Assembly (NCBI GenBank): GCA_964355075.1
Contig: CAYHCF010000012.1
Location: forward strand, 1-64,000
DNA length: 64,000 nt
Reading direction: 5' to 3'
From: B1 sp964355075
GTDB taxonomy: Bacteria; Bacteroidota; Bacteroidia; UKL13-3
The notes below the pieces were generated by a model. It did not search any database. It saw nothing but the letters and a program-made list of their open reading frames with translations, and was not told where the DNA came from. Shown piece by piece: positions 31,498 to 41,732 of the stretch. Each line of letters starts with the position of its first letter. Positions within the stretch are counted from its first letter, which is position 1. The translations under genes were made by a program, and so were the position numbers.

Positions 31498-33713
31498 ATA
31501 AGAAAGAAGATAATAAAAAGCTTAAAAAGCAAATCCAACAGCTATTTGGCGAAGCTGGCAGAAGAATATTGAACTACAGGCAAATCGCAGCAAAGCTTGA
31601 AATGAATAGCAGTGAGGGTAAAAATGAAATTTTATCCATATTAAAACGCCTGGTTGCCGAAAAGTTGATCGAAGAAATTGATCCGGGCAGATATGTAACT
31701 TTGTTTGTCCATCAATTTATTATTGGCAGGGTTGATATGACCCAACAAGGTGCTGCTTATGTGGTTCCGGAAGATGGCAAAGAAGATATTTATATCTCTT
31801 CAGACCACAAAGGAACAGCTTTGAACGGCGATAAAGTTAAAGTTTCACTCTTTGCACATAAGAATCAAGGCAAACAAAGTGGCGAAATTATTGAAGTTAT
31901 TGAACGCAATAAAACACAATTTGTGGGCATTGTTCAGGTTCATTATAATTACGCTTTTTTAGTGCCAGATGACAAAAAGATGCATACCAATATTTTTATT
32001 CCGAAAGAAAAATTAAAAAATGCCAAACAAGGGGATAAGGCCATCGCAAGAATCACAGAATGGACCACCGAAAATGAAAATCCATTTGGTGAAATTGTGG
32101 ATGTATTAGGAAAACCCGGTGAGCACGAAACCGAAATGAATGCCATTATCATCGAATATGGCTTTGCAGTTAAATTCCCTGCTGAAGTTGAAAAGGAAGC
32201 AGATAAAATTCCGGATAAAATAAGTAAGGAGGAAATCAAAAAAAGAAGGGACTTTAGAAAAACACTGACTTTTACCATAGACCCTGAAGATGCCAAGGAT
32301 TTTGATGATGCCATCTCTTTTAAAGAGCTCGAAAAAGGAATTTATGAGATCGGAGTTCATATTGCCGATGTTTCGCACTATATCCCCATTGGAGGAAAAT
32401 TAGATGAAGAAGCCCTAAAACGGGGAACTTCTGTTTACCTGGTTGATCGCACCATTCCCATGTTGCCCGAAAAACTTTCAAATGGGGTTTGCTCTTTACG
32501 TCCGAATGAAGATAAACTGACTTTTTCGGTTGTCATGAAAATGAATGAGAAGGCTGAGGTTTTAGATACCTGGTATGGGAAAACCGTCATTCACTCGCAA
32601 CGCCGTTTTACGTATGAAGAAGCTCAGGAAAGGCTGGAAACCAAAAAAGGCGATTTGGCCCCGGAGTTAAACCTTCTTAATGGATTGGCAAAAATTTTGA
32701 AAGAAAACCGCTTTAAGAAAGGGGCAATCAGTTTTGAAACGCAAGAAGTGAAATTTAAACTGGATGAGCAATTTAAACCGATTGATTTATACATTAAAAT
32801 TCGGAAAGATGCACATAAATTAATAGAAGATTTTATGCTCTTAGCCAACAGAAAAGTAGCTGAATTTGGCTTTGCACAAGGGAAAGGGGAAAGCAAGAAA
32901 ACCTTTGTATACCGGATTCATGAAGAACCCAATGAAGACAAATTGAAACTATTCAATATTTTTGCCAGCAGGTTTGGGTATAAAATTTTACTCCAGTCGC
33001 AAAAAAGCATTTCGCAGTCATTCAATTCATTATTAGAGCAAGTGGAAGGAAAGCCTGAACAAAACCTGGTTCAGAGCCAGGCTATTCGTACCATGAGTAA
33101 GGCCTATTATGGCACAAAAAAATCGATGCATTACGGATTGGCATTCGAACATTATACGCACTTTACCTCTCCCATTCGCAGATACCCCGATTTGATAGTT
33201 CATCGCCTTCTTATGGATTACCTGAACAAAGGAAAATCGGCCGACCAGGTATCTGTTGAAGAAATGTGCAAGCAATCCTCGCTGATGGAAGTGAAGGCAG
33301 CTGAAGCCGAACGCGCTTCGGTAAGGTATAAACAAGTTGAGTACATCAGTGCCTTTGTGGGTGATGAATTTGATGGAATTATTTCGGGCGTAACAGAATG
33401 GGGAATTTATATCGAGATCAGTAAATACAAGTGTGAAGGGATGTTACGGCTAAACAATATGGGTGATGATTATTATGAATATGACGAAAATAATCAGTGG
33501 ATAATTGGCCGGAGAACCCGAAGAAAGTTTCAACTGGGTGATCCGATAAAAGTAATGGTAAGTGCAGCAGATATCTTCAAACGACAGATTGATTTGGCAC
33601 TGGTGGCTGATGGCATAAAAAACGAATTCAGGAAAGGTTGGGAGGAAGAGAAAAAAAGACGTGACAAAAAGGGCAAATCCCATGGTAAACAAAGAGGAAA
33701 TAGAGGCCGGTAA
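31494..33713 (+). CDS. rnr: Ribonuclease R
   Basis: 739-aa 3'-5' exoribonuclease of the RNase II/R family. The N-terminal winged-helix region (residues 5-60) and cold-shock domains (about 70-230) precede the RNB catalytic domain. 'TIDPEDAKDFDDAISF' (about 258-273) holds the metal-binding aspartates. 'HYTHFTSPIRRYPDLIVHRLL' is the conserved RNB C-terminal motif, and an S1 domain (about 640-720) leads into a basic tail ('KKGKSHGKQRGNRGR'). It degrades structured RNA. Length is usual for the family. Confidence 0.94.
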   Translation: MNKKEDNKKLKKQIQQLFGEAGRRILNYRQIAAKLEMNSSEGKNEILSILKRLVAEKLIEEIDPGRYVTLFVHQFIIGRVDMTQQGAAYVVPEDGKEDIYISSDHKGTALNGDKVKVSLFAHKNQGKQSGEIIEVIERNKTQFVGIVQVHYNYAFLVPDDKKMHTNIFIPKEKLKNAKQGDKAIARITEWTTENENPFGEIVDVLGKPGEHETEMNAIIIEYGFAVKFPAEVEKEADKIPDKISKEEIKKRRDFRKTLTFTIDPEDAKDFDDAISFKELEKGIYEIGVHIADVSHYIPIGGKLDEEALKRGTSVYLVDRTIPMLPEKLSNGVCSLRPNEDKLTFSVVMKMNEKAEVLDTWYGKTVIHSQRRFTYEEAQERLETKKGDLAPELNLLNGLAKILKENRFKKGAISFETQEVKFKLDEQFKPIDLYIKIRKDAHKLIEDFMLLANRKVAEFGFAQGKGESKKTFVYRIHEEPNEDKLKLFNIFASRFGYKILLQSQKSISQSFNSLLEQVEGKPEQNLVQSQAIRTMSKAYYGTKKSMHYGLAFEHYTHFTSPIRRYPDLIVHRLLMDYLNKGKSADQVSVEEMCKQSSLMEVKAAEAERASVRYKQVEYISAFVGDEFDGIISGVTEWGIYIEISKYKCEGMLRLNNMGDDYYEYDENNQWIIGRRTRRKFQLGDPIKVMVSAADIFKRQIDLALVADGIKNEFRKGWEEEKKRRDKKGKSHGKQRGNRGR

Positions 33714-34044
33714 TATAGATTTCTGCTACATAATCATACAACTTTTTGAGCTACTTCTCTTCTAAATCATCATAAAACTGAAACGATAGGTGATTTATAG
33801 CACGTATTATTAATATTTTGCCTTGTGCCCTTAGTGGTTTACCCCTTGTGAACTTAGTGGTTAAATACCATTATTTATTAACCACAATAAACAAAGAAAA
33901 AACCAAGTTTACAATGAAACAGTTAATAATCATTCGAAAAACTACAATAATCAATAATCCCTTTTGTCTAAAAAATTGGAAGCATCAGAAGATATCCCCC
34001 TTTTTGGAGAGGCATAATTAAGGATTGTATTTTACTTTTGAAGC
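33714..34044. repeat. Intergenic tract with diverged B hairpin and a promoter
   Basis: CTTAGTGGTTTACCCCTTGT, GGTTAAATACCATTATTTAT and TTAACCACAATAAACAAAG (about 33820-33900) are a diverged B hairpin. TACTTTTG near 34032 resembles a -7 box, 5-10 bases before the ATG at 34045. Confidence 0.6.
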
Positions 34045-34626
34045 ATGACAAGATTGGAAAAGGCCAAAAGCTACATTATAAAAAAGCTTTCTGAGGAGTT
34101 AAGCACTGATTTACACTACCATTGCCTGGATCATGTAATTGATGTTTATGATACCTCGCTGATTATAGCCGTAAGCGAGGGAATATCGGCCAATGAAATT
34201 GAACTTTTGTCGGCGGCCGCCTTTTATCACGACTCTGGTTTCCTGATCCAAGCTCAAAATCATGAAGAATTGGGCTGCTCCTTGGTAAATGAAGTATTTC
34301 CATCTTTCGGTTTCAATCCCCGGGAAATAGAAATAATCTGCGGTATGATTATGGCCACAAAAATTCCACAAAGTCCTAAAAATCTGGCAGAAGAAATATT
34401 ATGTGATGCCGATTTGGATTATTTAGGAAGAGACGATTTTTGGAAAATTGGCAATACCTTATTTGAAGAATTAAAAATAACAGGTGTTTTAAAGTCGGAG
34501 GAGGAATGGAATAAAATTCAAATCCTGTTTTTAGAATCCCATCATTATTTCACCGAAACTTCTATAAATCTGAGAGCAGAAAAGAAAGAAGTACATTTAC
34601 AAAGGGTTAAGGAAATGATAACCTGA
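34045..34626 (+). CDS. HD domain phosphohydrolase, paralogue 1
   Basis: 193-aa HD-superfamily protein. Metal ligands are visible: His in 'HYHCLDHVIDV', the HD pair in 'AAFYHDSGFLIQAQNHEE', and Asp in 'ILCDADLDYLGRDDF'. The 'GMIMATKIPQSP' segment sits between them. A close paralogue lies at 41733, sharing most of these blocks. The family includes nucleotidases and cyclic-nucleotide phosphodiesterases; substrate unknown. A class III adenylate cyclase gene lies between the two paralogues. Confidence 0.82.
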   Translation: MTRLEKAKSYIIKKLSEELSTDLHYHCLDHVIDVYDTSLIIAVSEGISANEIELLSAAAFYHDSGFLIQAQNHEELGCSLVNEVFPSFGFNPREIEIICGMIMATKIPQSPKNLAEEILCDADLDYLGRDDFWKIGNTLFEELKITGVLKSEEEWNKIQILFLESHHYFTETSINLRAEKKEVHLQRVKEMIT

Positions 34627-34717
34627 CAGCATAAACAATCTGTAATCCTCCTTTAATGTTATTTTAATTATTTAATATTATTTTAATGTTTATCTTTCAT
34701 TTTCGAGATATTTGCTT

Positions 34718-34725
34718 TATATTTG
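34718..34725 (+). promoter_or_regulatory. -7 promoter box upstream of the T9SS protein gene
   Basis: TATATTTG, with the ATG 40 bases downstream. The -33 region (TTTCATTTTCG) is only a partial match. Confidence 0.5.
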
Positions 34726-34764
34726 TTATAAAATACATAATATATGATATTATAACCTATAAAC

Positions 34765-35655
34765 ATGAAAACAATATTAATTTACCCCTTAATTTCTTTG
34801 TTTCTTATTTTCGATCTAAAGGCACAAATTCCGAATAATGGATTTGAAAGTTGGGATGGTACAGATGCCATTTTTGGTTATGTAACTACCAACGGATTAA
34901 CAGCTCTTCCACCCAATGTACAATCGGTTTTCAAAACCACCAATGCACATTCAGGAAATTATGCATGTGAGATGGTTGCAACCAAAGTAGAAAATAAGCC
35001 ATCGGGATATTTTGTACCAGATTTTGTAGGTTCCATTTTTATTGGAAAACAATATTTTAACAAGGTGACTCCCGGAATTTCTTTTCCTTATAAACCCACC
35101 AAATTTGAATTTTGGTTTAAATATAATCCAAAAGGTTTTGATACAGCAAATGCTCAGATTGCACTTACCCGATGGGATTCTATTCTAACAAAACGAGATA
35201 CGATTGCGATAGGTTTTTTTGAATACAACCAGCTTGATACCCTGAGTTTTATAAAAGCAAGTGTAACATTAACCTATTTAAAACCAGAAACTCCGGATAC
35301 AGCTATGGTTGGAATTTCAGCCATAAAAATTACTGCAACATCGGCCGGTTCCAGACTAATCATTGATGATTTAGCTTTTACAGGTGGAAATGTTGGTTAC
35401 CCATTATTTAACAAACCAATTGATTTTGAAGTGTATCCAAACCCGTCTGGAGGAATTGTTCATTTAAAATTCAATAAAAATCACCCTTCAATTTCCCTGA
35501 ATTTATATAACCTTCAGGGTATGGAAATTTGGCGAACGGATATCTTCCAGTCTTCAGAAACCACAATTACTACCTCGCAATTTGAAACCGGGATTTACCT
35601 TTTAAAGGTGAGAAATGAAGAGGGAGAATTCCTGAAGAAAATTGTGGTTGAATAA
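34765..35655 (+). CDS. Secreted protein with type IX secretion (type A) sorting domain
   Basis: 296-aa exported protein. The signal peptide ends at 'LKAQ'. The mature N-terminus 'IPNNGFESWDGT' resembles beta-jelly-roll PCMD/carbohydrate-binding-like domains of Bacteroidota. The C-terminal about 75 residues are a type A sorting domain: 'FEVYPNPSGGIVHLKF', 'LYNLQGMEIW', 'FETGIYLLKVRNEEGEFLKKIVVE'. The protein is therefore predicted to cross the outer membrane by the type IX system and be anchored or released. It lies a few bases before a TonB-dependent receptor gene. Confidence 0.87.
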   Translation: MKTILIYPLISLFLIFDLKAQIPNNGFESWDGTDAIFGYVTTNGLTALPPNVQSVFKTTNAHSGNYACEMVATKVENKPSGYFVPDFVGSIFIGKQYFNKVTPGISFPYKPTKFEFWFKYNPKGFDTANAQIALTRWDSILTKRDTIAIGFFEYNQLDTLSFIKASVTLTYLKPETPDTAMVGISAIKITATSAGSRLIIDDLAFTGGNVGYPLFNKPIDFEVYPNPSGGIVHLKFNKNHPSISLNLYNLQGMEIWRTDIFQSSETTITTSQFETGIYLLKVRNEEGEFLKKIVVE

Positions 35656-35662
35656 ATTTGAA

Positions 35663-38600
35663 ATGGGCATTTCACTCTTAAATTTAATGAAGAGACTGCT
35701 TCAAATTTTTTATCTTTCCTGTGTATCTAAAATTGCATTGACCATTCGTGCTGTTATTTTAATAATAACAATAAATTTTGGCTTTACACTTACGCGTAAA
35801 ATACCATTACTCCTTTTATTACTATGCATGGTTCAATCTCAAGTAGGTTTGGCTCAGGAATTCCGAAGTAAATCAAAAAAGATGGTTCAGGTGGCAGATT
35901 CACTTTTACCACCCGATGGACCTGTTTATGCCCGAATCATTCATGGTATGGTAAGTATGACCAGCAATGGAGAACAGTTACCCCTGGCAACTATTGTTGA
36001 ATATGGCACCAATAATGGCGTCTTGGCTTCCATTGACGGGACTTTTGCCATAAAAGTAAATTTAACCAGACCCTGTAAACTAATTTGCTCTTACCTGGGT
36101 TTTTTCTCTGAAACTTTTGAGCCGAATGAAAATACAGCCTATTTTCATTTCAGAATGAAAGAAAATTTTACAGTAACAAAAGCTGTTGTAATTTCAGCTT
36201 CCCGAAAATTAGAAAGAAAGTTTGAAAGTCCGGTAACCATTCAGATGCTGAGTGCAATGGATTTGCGTCAAAATCCTTCTATGAATATGTACGATCGATT
36301 GATAAATTTGGCAGAAATTGATGTAATTACAACAAGCGTTACCTTTAAAACTATTAATACCAGGGGGTTTAACTCAAGTTACAATCACCGGTTTATCCAA
36401 CGTTTTGATAATATGGATTTATCCATGCAGGGATTCAATCTATCACTGAACCAGTTAAATGGGCCGATTGATCTGGATGTAGAAAGGATAGAACTGATAC
36501 CGGGATCTTCCTCTGCGTTATATGGCCCCAATGCGATAAACGGACTATTAAATACTACTTCTAAAAGTCCATATACCTACAAAGGGTTAAGCGTAAATTA
36601 TAAATCGGGAGTGAACCATGTGGATGGAATTGACAATAAACCCGCACCCATTTATGATTTTAGTTTGCGTTATGCCAATACTTTTAAAAACGAAAAATGG
36701 GCTTATAAAGTTACGATGGGTTATTTAAGTGCGACCGATTGGAAGGCCACCGATTACAGAGATATTGCAAACTATGGGTATAGCAATAACCTAACAACTT
36801 ATGGACAAAAACTAGGACCGGGCAATTCGGGTTATGAATCTGCAAACATTAGTGGAGATGAAGTTACCAATGTTTTTGATTCAAATACTTTTAAAGTGGA
36901 TGTGCCCAATATTGGCAAAATACCCCTCGTTAATGAACCCTTAAAAGTATCCAGAACAGGTTATAAAGAAACGCAACTTTTTGAATATAAACCCTATAAT
37001 GCCAAATCAGACATATCCTTCTATTACAGGCCCGACAAGCATACGGAAATTAGCTGGATATCGAGATTTAGCGTAGGTAGCAGCAGTTTTCAAATTGATA
37101 ATAGAGCCCAAATAAAGAACTTTTTTCTGAACCAGCATAAATTTGAAATAAAAGGTAAAAACGCAATTTTTAGAACCTATATCATTTTTGAAAATACCGG
37201 ACAAACTTTTGATGCCACTTTAACCGGCATTAATATCAACCGGGCTGCAAAATCGGATGAAAATTGGATGGCTCAGTATATACTTGCCTTTTCGGGATAT
37301 TATAACAAATTGAATTCACAACTCGACACTTCCCAAAGAATGGATGCCATTCAAAGTTTTAATGATGCGGCAGCAAGAAAATTTGCCGATGGAAACAATG
37401 CTGAGTTTGCAAAAAGAGTACATGCTTATGGTTTAGATACGGCATTAACGAATATTCTGTTGGGAAGAGCTCAGTTTCAACCCGGCACCAAGGAATTTGA
37501 CTCCGCTTTTAATTATGTTACAAACCATAGTTTCACCGAAAACGGAAGTAAATTAACCAGTACTTCAAAATCGTGGTATACAGAGTATATTTATGATTTT
37601 AAAGATTTACGTCTGCCTGTTTCCATTCTGGCAGGAGCCAATTATCGGATCAATGCACCGGCAACACATGGATCAGTCTTCCCGGATAAAACAATTCCCA
37701 TTTACTCGAGTGAAATCGGCGCTTTTGTTCAGGCTTCTAAAAATTATCATGATGAACGTATAAAGCTACAAGCCTCCGCCCGATTGGATAAAATGCAAAG
37801 GTTTGACCCAAAATTCAGTCCAAGAGTCTCTGTGGTTATACTACTTGGAAGGCAAAAACAGCATAGCTTACGTGTATCCGGACAAATAGGCTATAGGATG
37901 CCGGCTCTTATAGATCAGTTTAATTTAATTTTTATGCCAAGAGCCATAACATTTGGAGGATTTTATAAAGATGCGGCCAGTTTAAACCTGATTAAAAAAC
38001 AAAGTGATGGAACAGATTTTGTAAATATGTATGTTCAAAGTTCTGTCAATGCCTTTTTGAAAACAGGAGATTCCACTTTATTAAAGAAAACAACCATTAA
38101 AGACATTGTACCTGAAAAATTAAAGTCGCTGGAATTTGGCTGGAGAAGTTTTTTGTTTGAAAAAATTGAAACCGACATGAATTTCTTTATCAGTAATTAC
38201 AGCAATTTAATAAGTACCCAGCAGTTTATTGGACCGGTGAATGCCACCGATACTATATCGCCGGCCTATGTTAAGAATATTCAAAACACCCAGGTTTACC
38301 GAATGGGTGTTAATTCGTCGGTACCGGTTATTGCCGTTGGATATACTTTTGCATTCAGCTACCAGGCTACAAAAAATTATTCGGTTTTTGGAAATTACAA
38401 TTACAATAAGATGTTTGAAACCGACGCTTTTTTAGCACAGGATTTTATAGGAAATTTTAATACCCCGAAAAATAAAATCAACCTGGGAATAAATGGCATA
38501 AAAATTAAAAATAATTTTGGTTTTTCAATGATTTACAGATGGGTAGATTATATTGATTTTAAAGAATACAATAAACAAGGACTGATCAAATCCTACTATA

Positions 38601-38761
38601 ATATCGATCTGATGATAAGTTACAGCCTTCCTAAATACCATACTCTATTTAAAACAGGAGGCACAAACATTACCAACATTAGATATACCCAAGCTTTGGG
38701 AGCCCCTACGGTTGGAGCAATATTTTACTTCTCCGTTCTGTTTGATAATTTGTTAAACTGA
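35663..38761 (+). CDS. TonB-dependent outer-membrane receptor
   Basis: About 1030-aa TonB-dependent receptor. After a hydrophobic N-terminus ('RKIPLLLLLLCMVQSQVGLA') comes a carboxypeptidase-regulatory-like domain ('TIVEYGTNNGVLASIDGTFAI'), then the plug ('VVISASRKLERKFESPV', 'TRGFNSSYNHRF', 'VERIELIPGSSSALYGPNA') and a C-terminal beta-barrel ending in an aromatic residue region ('GAIFYFSVLFDNLLN'). No SusD-like partner follows, so the substrate is open. Start is uncertain: TTG 35642, ATG 35663 and ATG 35687 are in frame, and the signal peptide lies well inside all of them. Pairs with the T9SS gene just upstream. Confidence 0.87.
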   Translation: MGISLLNLMKRLLQIFYLSCVSKIALTIRAVILIITINFGFTLTRKIPLLLLLLCMVQSQVGLAQEFRSKSKKMVQVADSLLPPDGPVYARIIHGMVSMTSNGEQLPLATIVEYGTNNGVLASIDGTFAIKVNLTRPCKLICSYLGFFSETFEPNENTAYFHFRMKENFTVTKAVVISASRKLERKFESPVTIQMLSAMDLRQNPSMNMYDRLINLAEIDVITTSVTFKTINTRGFNSSYNHRFIQRFDNMDLSMQGFNLSLNQLNGPIDLDVERIELIPGSSSALYGPNAINGLLNTTSKSPYTYKGLSVNYKSGVNHVDGIDNKPAPIYDFSLRYANTFKNEKWAYKVTMGYLSATDWKATDYRDIANYGYSNNLTTYGQKLGPGNSGYESANISGDEVTNVFDSNTFKVDVPNIGKIPLVNEPLKVSRTGYKETQLFEYKPYNAKSDISFYYRPDKHTEISWISRFSVGSSSFQIDNRAQIKNFFLNQHKFEIKGKNAIFRTYIIFENTGQTFDATLTGININRAAKSDENWMAQYILAFSGYYNKLNSQLDTSQRMDAIQSFNDAAARKFADGNNAEFAKRVHAYGLDTALTNILLGRAQFQPGTKEFDSAFNYVTNHSFTENGSKLTSTSKSWYTEYIYDFKDLRLPVSILAGANYRINAPATHGSVFPDKTIPIYSSEIGAFVQASKNYHDERIKLQASARLDKMQRFDPKFSPRVSVVILLGRQKQHSLRVSGQIGYRMPALIDQFNLIFMPRAITFGGFYKDAASLNLIKKQSDGTDFVNMYVQSSVNAFLKTGDSTLLKKTTIKDIVPEKLKSLEFGWRSFLFEKIETDMNFFISNYSNLISTQQFIGPVNATDTISPAYVKNIQNTQVYRMGVNSSVPVIAVGYTFAFSYQATKNYSVFGNYNYNKMFETDAFLAQDFIGNFNTPKNKINLGINGIKIKNNFGFSMIYRWVDYIDFKEYNKQGLIKSYYNIDLMISYSLPKYHTLFKTGGTNITNIRYTQALGAPTVGAIFYFSVLFDNLLN

Positions 38762-38776
38762 TGGCAATTTCTCCAG

Positions 38777-41653
38777 ATGAAAAAAAACATATTTTTCGCT
38801 TTCCTCTTTTTGGTTCAGGCCGTCAACCTATTTGCCTGGGAACCTCTATCTCAAAATTATACCAATAAAGAATTTAAGGCGCATCCATTAATCTGGAGTT
38901 TTACGCAAGATGCAATGGGTCGGCTTTGGATGGCGAATAACGAAGGTGTTTTGCGCTTTGAAGGAAATAAATGGACTTTATTTCCCACTCCAAAACCAGT
39001 TAGAAGCTTATCATTTGATAAGGCAGGGAATTTATTTTTGGCTTGCGAAGGAGATTTAGCGTCTTTCATTTTTGACGAAAAAGGAAAGCCGGCTTATATG
39101 AGTTTTAAAGAAAGACTGGGAGTTCCAAAAGGCAAAATCATCGGAGACAAAAAAGTACTTTCAGTAGGAGAAGATATCTTTTTTACAAGTGGGAAATTCC
39201 TTTTTAAGGTTGAACAAAAGGATAAAACATTCGACATTAAAATAAATAGCCTAACGGAGATAAGCGGTGCATTCGTCTGGAATGGGAAACTTTTAATCAA
39301 TGAATTAAACAAGGGTCTTGGCGTATGGAACAAAAATAAAGTGTATCGGTTAAAAGGTGGAGATCTACTAAAAGGAAAAACAATAATAGGAGAGGCCCCA
39401 TTTGAAAATGGTTTGATATTAGGCACCAATTATGATGGCTTATATCTGTTTGATGGAAATGAAGTTTACCCATATAAAGGCGTAATGAATTCTTTTGCAG
39501 CAAAGGGTTTGGCCGGAATTGTTTCTACACAAAAAGGCAAGATTGCCTTAGGAACATTTTATAATGGTGTGCAAATTTATGACGCTCACAAATTGCAGGC
39601 TCAAACAATTAAACTTCCGTCTGATGATATTTATAGCTTATTTTTTGATCATGAAGAAAATCTTTGGATAGCTCACCGAAAAGGATTGACACATGTTTAT
39701 CTAAACTCCCCTATTAAGTATTTCGAAGAATTTGGCTTAAGTGCTTGTGTTAACAATATGAAAAAAATCGGAAATAAACTATTTCTGGCCACCACCAATG
39801 GTTTGTATGAAACAAACATCAATAATCCAAAAGAATTAATCCCTGTTAAAAATTTAAATGGAGAATGTTGGGATCTCAGTAGTAACTATGTTGCTACCAC
39901 TAGTGGATTATTTGGTTTAGATGGCAAAAATTATATCCCCAATGAAACATTTTTGTATTTGCAGCATGACAACCTCAACCATCAAAATACATTTGCTTTT
40001 ACCGCTAACTCCTGTTACCTGATTCATGAACCTAAAACAGTTCAGATGTTAACTAAAAAAATGCCTGAAATAGATGAAATGTCCAACTCTATTTATGCGA
40101 ATCTGGATGGAAGTTATTGGGTCGGAACTCAGTTTAATGGATTGTTAAAGATACCATCAAAAGGGTCCAATAAAGAAGAACTCCCTCCTTCGCTTAAAGA
40201 ATCAGGGGTAATTATCAGAGTTAAAAATGGCAAACCCATTTTTCAGGCTAAAGATGGAGTTTTTTCCTATAACGGAAGATCATTTATGAAAGAGGAAGCA
40301 TTAAGTTCTGTTTTTATGGGAGCAAAAAACAAGCAGTTTGAGTTTGATAATGACTTTTGGATTTATACCGACAATAACCTGAGACAGATAAAAAACGATA
40401 AAATTGTTGAGCAATCACCTGCTTATGCCATTAGTGGAAGGCCCACGGCTATATGTGAGGATGGAGAGAAAATTTGGTTGGCATTTGAAGACAAAGTTTA
40501 TCTGCTTGAACCAAATTCAGTTACAACTTATTCCAATAAAACTTATATTTATCGGATCACAAATGAATCAGGAGATATTTTGTATAATGCCGGAAATTTA
40601 TCGGAACAGATTATTCCTCAAATACCCTATAATGAAAATTTCCTTCAAATTGCATTTGGGACAAATTCATGCGTGAACCCTGCAAAAATTTTATACCGAT
40701 ATCAATTAAAAGGTCTAAGTACTATTTGGAGCAATTGGAAGAATGAATCAGAAATCAGTTTTACCAAATTAACGCCCGGGAATTATGAATTGACCATTGA
40801 GGCAAAAACCGCTTCCGGTAATCTATCTGAAAAATCAATTTTAAAATTTATCATATTAAGCCCTTGGTATTTAAGTATTTATGCTTATTTGCTTTATGGT
40901 ATTCTTATCATGGTACTGTTTTGGGTAATTAATAGAATAAACAACAAGGTATTAAAAACAAAGAACCATAAATTAGAGAAAATTGTGACTGATCGAACCA
41001 AAGAATTAGAACTGAACAATATAGCGCTCAAGTATGAAAAGAAGAAATCGGATGATCTTCTTTTGAATATTTTGCCGGGTGAAATTGCGGAAGAATTAAA
41101 AACAAAAGGCTCTTCGGAAGCAAAATTATATGATCATGTAACGGTTATGTTTACCGATTTTGTTAACTTTACAGGAATCAGCGAAAAATTATCTCCAAAA
41201 GAACTGGTAACCGAAATTGATGAATGTTTTAAAGCCTTTGACGCTATCGTTGAAAACAATGGTTTAGAGAAAATAAAGACAATTGGCGATGCCTATCTGG
41301 CGGTTTGTGGTATGCCTATTGAGGAGGCTAATCATGCTATTTATTGTGCAAATGCTGCCAGAGATATTGTCTCCTATATACAAAATAGAAAAAAAACCGG
41401 AGGATTGTTTGATGTGAGAATTGGGTTAAATAGCGGTCCTGTTGTGGCTGGTATTGTAGGATCAAAAAAGTTTGCTTATGATATTTGGGGTGATACCGTG
41501 AATGTTGCAAGTCGTATTGAAAGCAATAGCGAAGCCAATAAAATAAATATCAGCGGAAGTACTTATGAGCTCATTAAACAACAGTTTATCTGTCAATACC
41601 GTGGAAAAATAGATGCCAAGAATAAGGGAATGATGGATATGTACTTTTTGTAG
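38777..41653 (+). CDS. Periplasmic propeller sensor fused to a class III adenylate cyclase
   Basis: 958-aa transmembrane cyclase. A signal peptide ('FFAFLFLVQAVNLFA') is followed by a two-component-regulator-type propeller (repeats such as 'IWSFTQDAMGRLWMANNEGV', 'SLFFDHEENLWIAHRKGL'), a Y_Y_Y domain (about 600-690), one TM helix ('AYLLYGILIMVLFWVI'), a coiled coil, and a C-terminal cyclase domain. Catalytic residues are present: metal-binding D794 ('VMFTDF') and D838 ('TIGDAYL'), adenine-selecting K834 and D902 ('YDIWGDTVN'), N909 and R913. This predicts active cAMP synthesis. Such sensors are usually fused to histidine kinases, so this output is unusual. Confidence 0.88.
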   Translation: MKKNIFFAFLFLVQAVNLFAWEPLSQNYTNKEFKAHPLIWSFTQDAMGRLWMANNEGVLRFEGNKWTLFPTPKPVRSLSFDKAGNLFLACEGDLASFIFDEKGKPAYMSFKERLGVPKGKIIGDKKVLSVGEDIFFTSGKFLFKVEQKDKTFDIKINSLTEISGAFVWNGKLLINELNKGLGVWNKNKVYRLKGGDLLKGKTIIGEAPFENGLILGTNYDGLYLFDGNEVYPYKGVMNSFAAKGLAGIVSTQKGKIALGTFYNGVQIYDAHKLQAQTIKLPSDDIYSLFFDHEENLWIAHRKGLTHVYLNSPIKYFEEFGLSACVNNMKKIGNKLFLATTNGLYETNINNPKELIPVKNLNGECWDLSSNYVATTSGLFGLDGKNYIPNETFLYLQHDNLNHQNTFAFTANSCYLIHEPKTVQMLTKKMPEIDEMSNSIYANLDGSYWVGTQFNGLLKIPSKGSNKEELPPSLKESGVIIRVKNGKPIFQAKDGVFSYNGRSFMKEEALSSVFMGAKNKQFEFDNDFWIYTDNNLRQIKNDKIVEQSPAYAISGRPTAICEDGEKIWLAFEDKVYLLEPNSVTTYSNKTYIYRITNESGDILYNAGNLSEQIIPQIPYNENFLQIAFGTNSCVNPAKILYRYQLKGLSTIWSNWKNESEISFTKLTPGNYELTIEAKTASGNLSEKSILKFIILSPWYLSIYAYLLYGILIMVLFWVINRINNKVLKTKNHKLEKIVTDRTKELELNNIALKYEKKKSDDLLLNILPGEIAEELKTKGSSEAKLYDHVTVMFTDFVNFTGISEKLSPKELVTEIDECFKAFDAIVENNGLEKIKTIGDAYLAVCGMPIEEANHAIYCANAARDIVSYIQNRKKTGGLFDVRIGLNSGPVVAGIVGSKKFAYDIWGDTVNVASRIESNSEANKINISGSTYELIKQQFICQYRGKIDAKNKGMMDMYFL

Positions 41654-41732
41654 GCAGCTATACACAAACCTAAAGAGGAAATAAGTTTTAAGAATTATAG
41701 GTTTTATTGAAAAAAAGATTTTAATTCGTTAC

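Noticed and set aside
33818..34021. 67-codon ORF upstream of the first HD gene
   Set aside because: It reads through a diverged B hairpin and has no homologue-like features.
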